A DNA stretch of 8,429 nt, taken from positions 1 through 8,429 of the forward strand of contig JAWAYL010000043.1 of assembly GCA_038818725.1 (NCBI GenBank). Reading direction: 5' to 3'. Numbering within the stretch: position 1 is the stretch's first letter; each line of letters starts with the position of its first letter. Position numbers and translations under genes: made by a program. Below the pieces are notes generated by a model, which did not search any database, was not told the DNA's origin, and saw only the letters and a program-made list of their open reading frames with translations. Shown in pieces: positions 5,348 to 8,429 of the stretch. This DNA is from JACIWB01 sp038818725 (GTDB lineage: Archaea > Thermoplasmatota > E2 > UBA202 > JdFR-43).

Positions 5348-6277
5348 ATGGCTGTTGCAATATCCCCAGGAAAGATAATTCTTTTTGGTGAGCATGGGGT
5401 TGTTTATGGCAAACCATGCTTGTCTGTTGCAATATCTCTCAAAGTTGCGGTGAGTATTGAAGAAAGCAATTCAACAAGAATAAATAATGAGCCATTGGAT
5501 GAAAGAAAGCATGCATATATATCAAAAGCCATAGAAAAATTATGGAAAGGAGGAAATGTTTCAATTTCAACTTTCTCCCAAATTCCGTCCGCCAGTGGGC
5601 TTGGTTCTTCATCAGCATTAACAACCGCATGTGTTGCATCTCTTCTTTCAATGAGCAAAAATTTTAGCATTTCTGAAGTTGCAAGAAAGAGTTTTGAGAT
5701 AGAATATGAAGTTCAGAAAATAGCCAGCCCAAACGATACTTCTATATGTGCAAGAGGGGGAGCAATTTTTGTTTCTTATAAAAAGGAGGAAAATTTTTTA
5801 TGGGAAATAGAAAAAGGAGAGAGAAAATGGTATATTCATTCTGTATCCGCCCCTCAGATGAATTTTGTTATTGCAACCACAGGTATAAAATCAAAAACTC
5901 CCCTGCTAATTAGGAAAGTAGAGAAATTTGTTAAGCAGTCATCCTTTGCAAAAGAATTGATGGAAGAACTTGAAGGAATAGTAACAGAAGGAAAAAAAGC
6001 TCTAGAAAAAAATGATCGTGTAAAGCTTGGCGAACTCATGGACAAAAATCAAAAAATTCTTCATACAATGGGAGCAAGCTCAAAAGAAATTGAAAAGCTA
6101 ATATATGCTGCAAAGCTGGCTGGCGCATATGGCGCAAAACTCACGGGCGCGGGCGGGGGCGGGAGCATAATAGCAATTTGTGATGAGCCAGAAAAGATTG
6201 TTAGAGATATAAAGAAAAGAGGGGGGAATGCGTTTGTTGTATCTGTGGAAATGGAAGGAGTAAAAGTGTGGAATTAG
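5348..6277 (+). CDS. mvk: Mevalonate kinase, archaeal type
   Basis: This GHMP-superfamily kinase phosphorylates mevalonate to 5-phosphomevalonate with ATP, early in synthesis of the isoprenoid chains of archaeal membrane lipids. The 309 residues match archaeal MVK. Motif 1 is SPGKIILFGEHGVVYGKP (6-23) with K9, E15 and H16. The ATP-binding motif 2 is PSASGLGSSSALTT (80-93). ASPNDTSICARGG (126-138) carries the probable catalytic D130 in the form usual for archaeal MVK. TTGIKSKT (177-184) follows, and motif 3 is KLTGAGGGGS (264-273). ATG 5348 is chosen over an adjacent TTG at 5345 because it gives a conventional start. Motif 1 argues against mevalonate-3-kinase, a relative used by some Thermoplasmatales. 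Other GHMP kinases are less likely. The next gene, eL40, starts 33 nt later. Confidence 0.92.
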   Translation: MAVAISPGKIILFGEHGVVYGKPCLSVAISLKVAVSIEESNSTRINNEPLDERKHAYISKAIEKLWKGGNVSISTFSQIPSASGLGSSSALTTACVASLLSMSKNFSISEVARKSFEIEYEVQKIASPNDTSICARGGAIFVSYKKEENFLWEIEKGERKWYIHSVSAPQMNFVIATTGIKSKTPLLIRKVEKFVKQSSFAKELMEELEGIVTEGKKALEKNDRVKLGELMDKNQKILHTMGASSKEIEKLIYAAKLAGAYGAKLTGAGGGGSIIAICDEPEKIVRDIKKRGGNAFVVSVEMEGVKVWN

Positions 6278-6284
6278 AAAAAAC

Positions 6285-6293
6285 TTTTATAAA
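6285..6293 (+). promoter_or_regulatory. TATA-like box for eL40
   Basis: TTTTATAAA is centred about 23 nt before ATG 6311, in the 33-nt gap after mevalonate kinase. It implies separate, leaderless transcription of eL40. Confidence 0.6.
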
Positions 6294-6310
6294 TGGTTTT
6301 GTTTATCATC

Positions 6311-6481
6311 ATGGCAAATTTCCCAGAAGCAGAAGCAAGGTTGCTAAACAAGCTTATATGCATGAAATGCAATGCAAAAAATCCTTTAAGAGCGGAGAGA
6401 TGCAGAAGGTGTGGCTCAACTCGTTTGAGACCAAAATCTAAAGAAAGAGGAAAAGGCGCTGCTGCAGGCGGAAAGGCATAG
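6311..6481 (+). CDS. rpl40e: Large-subunit ribosomal protein eL40 (L40e)
   Basis: This 56-residue basic protein belongs to the 50S subunit. The zinc ribbon is formed by C17 and C20 (CMKC) and C31 and C34 (CRRC), spaced as in archaeal L40e. The N-terminus MANFPEAEARLLNKLICMKC and the core NPLRAERCRRCGSTRLRPK are typical of the family. The tail after KSKERGK is a small Ala/Gly extension. In eukaryotes this domain is fused to ubiquitin; here it stands alone as usual in archaea. ATG 6311 matches the family start; the ATG at 6293 overlaps the TATA box and would add six hydrophobic residues, so I reject it. The symbol follows archaeal usage. Confidence 0.96.
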   Translation: MANFPEAEARLLNKLICMKCNAKNPLRAERCRRCGSTRLRPKSKERGKGAAAGGKA

Positions 6482-6488
6482 CAATAAA

Positions 6489-6497
6489 TTTAATATA
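6489..6497 (+). promoter_or_regulatory. TATA-like box for the LarA-family gene
   Basis: TTTAATATA is centred about 21 nt before ATG 6514, in the 32-nt gap after eL40. It implies a separate leaderless transcript. Confidence 0.5.
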
Positions 6498-6513
6498 TTC
6501 TCTTTTTATCCTT

Positions 6514-7737
6514 ATGGAAGTTATCTTTCCTTATGGAAAAAGCAAGCTTGGAATTGATATTCCTGAAAAGAATATTCTTGAAATTGTTGAGGCAAATGAA
6601 ATAAGCATAAAAAATGAAGAAGAGATAATAGAAAATGCAATTGATAGAGAAAAGCTTAAAAAATTTAAGGGGAAAATAGCGATTGTTGTTGATGATAAAA
6701 CACGCCCCTGTCCAACAAAAAAAATTCTTCCATATATAAGTGAGGAACTTAAAGGAGAAATAAAAATAATTTTTGCAACTGGCACACATGAACCAGTAAA
6801 TGAAAAAGAAGCTTTTGATTTGCTCGGAAAAGCAGCGGAAGAATATGAATGGATAAGTCATAGTCAAAATGCTGAATTTGTTGATTTAGGAAAAACAAAA
6901 TTTGGCACTCCATTATTTTTAAATTCTGAATTTATGAAAGCAGATGTGAAAATTTTGCTTGGAGACATAGAATATCACTATTTTGCTGGATATGGAGGAG
7001 GAAGGAAAAGTGTTTTGCCAGGTGTTGCTTCTGAGAAAACAATTGAAATAAATCATCAAAGAATGTTTCATGAAAATTCAAGGTTTGGTATTCTTGATGG
7101 AAATCCTGTCAGCGACGATATGGAAAATGCAGCAGACATTGCAGGCATTGATTTATGTTTCAATGTAGTGATGAACAGCAGGCATGAAATAGTAGGAGCA
7201 TTTTCTGGGGAGCATAAAAAAGTTTTGAGAGAAGGCGCAAAGCTGGTCGATAAAATGTATAAGGTAGAAGTTAGCCAGATGGCAGACGCTGCCATAATTG
7301 CAGCAGATGGCTACCCACATGACATAAATCTTTATCAGGCAATGAAGGCAATTCAAACTGTTGTAGGCGTAGTTAAGGAAGGAGGGAGTATATTTTTAAT
7401 AGCTGAATGTAGCGAAGCCCATGGAAGCAAGAAATTTTATGATGAAATTGGAAAATATAAAAATAGCAATGAAGTTAAAGAAGATTTACTAAAAAAATTT
7501 ATAATGGGAAAACATAAGGTTTATTATATGCTTAAAGCATGTGAGAAATTCAAAATTTATATGGTAACGAAAATGAGCGAAGAAATGGTTTCTCATTTTA
7601 GAATGAAAAAAATAGAGGAAAATGAAATAATGGGACAAATACATAAAAATCATGGAAGAGATGCAAAAATTATTGCCTCTCCAAATGCTTCAACAACACT
7701 CGTCACGCTAACAGTATTTCCGAAAGTGAAAATTTAG
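6514..7737 (+). CDS. LarA-family protein, nickel-pincer-dependent racemase/epimerase
   Basis: This 407-residue protein belongs to the lactate racemase (LarA) family, whose enzymes use a nickel-pincer nucleotide to racemise or epimerise 2-hydroxy acids. The N-terminal domain has DDKTRPCP (60-67) and ATGTHEP (88-94). The second domain has HYFAGYGGGRKSVLPG (155-170) and INHQRM (179-184). By position in these motifs, H92, H155, K165 and H181 correspond to the two catalytic His, the Lys bound to the cofactor and the Ni-ligand His of Lactiplantibacillus LarA. All are present, so an active holoenzyme is plausible. No larB, larC or larE cofactor genes are in the window. The family is broad, so lactate as substrate is not established and I give no symbol. 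The protein is cytoplasmic, with no signal peptide. ATG 6514 fits the promoter spacing. Confidence 0.9.
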   Translation: MEVIFPYGKSKLGIDIPEKNILEIVEANEISIKNEEEIIENAIDREKLKKFKGKIAIVVDDKTRPCPTKKILPYISEELKGEIKIIFATGTHEPVNEKEAFDLLGKAAEEYEWISHSQNAEFVDLGKTKFGTPLFLNSEFMKADVKILLGDIEYHYFAGYGGGRKSVLPGVASEKTIEINHQRMFHENSRFGILDGNPVSDDMENAADIAGIDLCFNVVMNSRHEIVGAFSGEHKKVLREGAKLVDKMYKVEVSQMADAAIIAADGYPHDINLYQAMKAIQTVVGVVKEGGSIFLIAECSEAHGSKKFYDEIGKYKNSNEVKEDLLKKFIMGKHKVYYMLKACEKFKIYMVTKMSEEMVSHFRMKKIEENEIMGQIHKNHGRDAKIIASPNASTTLVTLTVFPKVKI

Positions 7738-7773
7738 AAAAAAATATTAATCGAGGAAAAATCTTGTTTTATT

Positions 7774-7789
7774 AAATCAATTTTGATTT
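7774..7789. repeat. 16-bp AT-rich palindrome after the LarA-family gene
   Basis: AAATCAATTTTGATTT is a perfect palindrome 37 nt after the stop codon at 7737, in a T-rich stretch. It could contribute to termination or bind a regulator of the next gene; base composition makes chance plausible. Confidence 0.35.
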
Positions 7790-7794
7790 TATAG
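7786..7794 (+). promoter_or_regulatory. Alternative TATA-like box for the secreted-protein gene
   Basis: TTTTATAGA would place transcription start near 7816, leaving a leader of about 36 nt that contains the GGTGAT ribosome site. A second box at 7817-7825 (TTTATAAAA) is the competitor; it would start RNA near 7846 and largely exclude that site. Confidence 0.35.
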
Positions 7795-7803
7795 AACAAT
7801 TTT

Positions 7804-7816
7804 GCTAACAGTTAGC
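7804..7816. promoter_or_regulatory. 13-bp palindrome between two TATA boxes, candidate operator
   Basis: GCTAAC-A-GTTAGC is a perfect palindrome with a single central base, more GC-rich than its surroundings. It abuts the TATA box at 7817 and sits where RNA would start from the box at 7786, so a bound protein could block transcription in either case. The regulator is unknown. Confidence 0.45.
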
Positions 7817-7822
7817 TTTATA

Positions 7823-7862
7823 AAAAAACAATTTACATATTGGTGATAAAAATGAGAAGAAA
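7823..7862 (+). repeat. 40-bp leader repeat, copy 2, with ribosome binding site
   Basis: This matches 5007-5046 at 39 of 40 positions. It holds GGTGAT (7842-7847), complementary to the usual archaeal 16S 3' end, 4 nt before ATG 7852, and the first codons of the secreted protein. It is one of only two clear Shine-Dalgarno sites in the window, both in this repeat. Confidence 0.9.
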
Positions 7863-8429
7863 AATGTTATTTGCAATATTTATTGCTGGAATATTATTAA
7901 GCATTTTTCCAGCAAATGCTGAAAGTAATTATGGCGAAACAAACATAGATGAGGCATCAAGCAGTGAAACAATTATACCAGACGAAGGAGGTCATTTACC
8001 AAATATACCTTCTAATCCTTCTCCACCAAATAATGCGGTTAATGTTGCTATAGATGTAACTTTATCTTGGAGTGGAGGAGATGAAGACGGAGATATAATT
8101 ATTTATGATATTTATTTTGAAGAAAATGATTCTACGCCTGATATAAAAATTGCATCTACAACGGAAACAAGCTATCATTTAAGCAATTTAAAATATTCAA
8201 CAACTTATTATTGGAGAATAGGAGCAAAAGACAAGGATGGAGCTGTTCTTAGCCCAGTTTGGAAATTTACAACCCAAGGAATAGAAATAATAAAAGTAGC
8301 AATATTGAAACCTTATTTTGGTGAAGAGTTGGGAATGGCATCTTACCAAATGAGGGAGATTTTGAATTACAGCTGGAGTACTTCAAATAAAACATATAAA
8401 TTTTCATGCGATATTTTATCCTATTCAGA
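7852..8429 (+). CDS. Secreted protein with fibronectin-III-like domain, cut by the window end
   Basis: The frame is open to the window edge, giving 192 residues of a longer protein. Residues 1-23 are a signal peptide: MRRK, a hydrophobic core (LFAIFIAGILLSIF), and a likely cleavage after ANA. A Ser/Pro/Asn-rich linker runs to about 58. Residues 58-141 form a fibronectin-III-like beta sandwich: SPPNNAVNVAIDVTLSW at the start, GDEDGD in the second strand region, and YSTTYYWRIGAKDKDG then VWKFTT at the end, typical of archaeal surface proteins. From 146 a new domain begins (IIKVAILKPYFGEELGMASY), whose opening strand and following helix resemble Rossmann or amidotransferase-like folds; that is a guess on little sequence. 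The gene has a Shine-Dalgarno, unlike its neighbours, and a candidate operator upstream. The role is unknown, but it should be exported to the cell surface or medium. Confidence 0.85.
   Translation, partial: MRRKMLFAIFIAGILLSIFPANAESNYGETNIDEASSSETIIPDEGGHLPNIPSNPSPPNNAVNVAIDVTLSWSGGDEDGDIIIYDIYFEENDSTPDIKIASTTETSYHLSNLKYSTTYYWRIGAKDKDGAVLSPVWKFTTQGIEIIKVAILKPYFGEELGMASYQMREILNYSWSTSNKTYKFSCDILSYS

Noticed and set aside
6490..7356. Several antisense frames opposite the LarA-family gene
   Set aside because: They have shadow-type compositions (Phe/Ser-rich) opposite conserved LarA motifs.
1..8429. tRNA, rRNA or CRISPR array
   Set aside because: I found no tRNA-like T-arm or cloverleaf, no rRNA sequence and no regularly spaced repeats; the 36-bp and 40-bp repeats occur only twice each.

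Overview
The window looks like a piece of an AT-rich archaeal chromosome, most likely from the Thermoplasmatota or a related euryarchaeal lineage. The evidence is GatE (the archaea-only subunit of the Glu-tRNA(Gln) amidotransferase), an archaeal-type mevalonate kinase, a 56-residue zinc-ribbon protein eL40, archaeal-type lumazine synthase, and a small acidic protein that I recall as the family DUF6015 of Thermoplasmata. Nearly every gene has a TATA-like box centred about 21-25 nt before its start codon and no Shine-Dalgarno, the layout expected of leaderless archaeal transcripts. The lineage call rests on recognition of families, not on a tree.

Layout: 1-558 holds no convincing intact gene, only fragments in successive frames that look like a decayed gene. 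571-945 (+) is the DUF6015-like protein, ending 2 nt from the convergent end of a receiver-only response regulator, 948-1322 (-). After a 321-bp divergent intergenic region with a strong 10-bp hairpin come ribH (1644-2054) and an overlapping FabG-like dehydrogenase (2048-2776). A possible third gene starts with an ATGA overlap but stops after 29 codons, next to a degraded IS110-family transposase fragment (about 2863-3037). gatE follows (3150-4994). The 353 bp after gatE is a mosaic of a duplicated gene leader and a second IS110 fragment; the two IS110 fragments share a perfect 36-bp direct repeat. Then come mevalonate kinase (5348-6277), eL40 (6311-6481) and a LarA-family protein (6514-7737), all on the + strand, each with its own close promoter. 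The window ends inside a secreted protein (7852 onward) with a signal peptide, a fibronectin-III-like domain and the start of another domain.

Functionally the window is mostly housekeeping: riboflavin synthesis, tRNA-dependent Gln-tRNA formation, isoprenoid lipid synthesis and the ribosome, plus a nickel-pincer-type enzyme of unknown substrate and one signalling protein. I see no defence system, CRISPR array or clearly new multi-gene system. The unusual signals are the paired IS110 scars around gatE, the apparent loss of a third gene after ribH-SDR, a 40-bp leader shared by the secreted gene and a 37-codon ORF, and two compact palindromes beside promoters.
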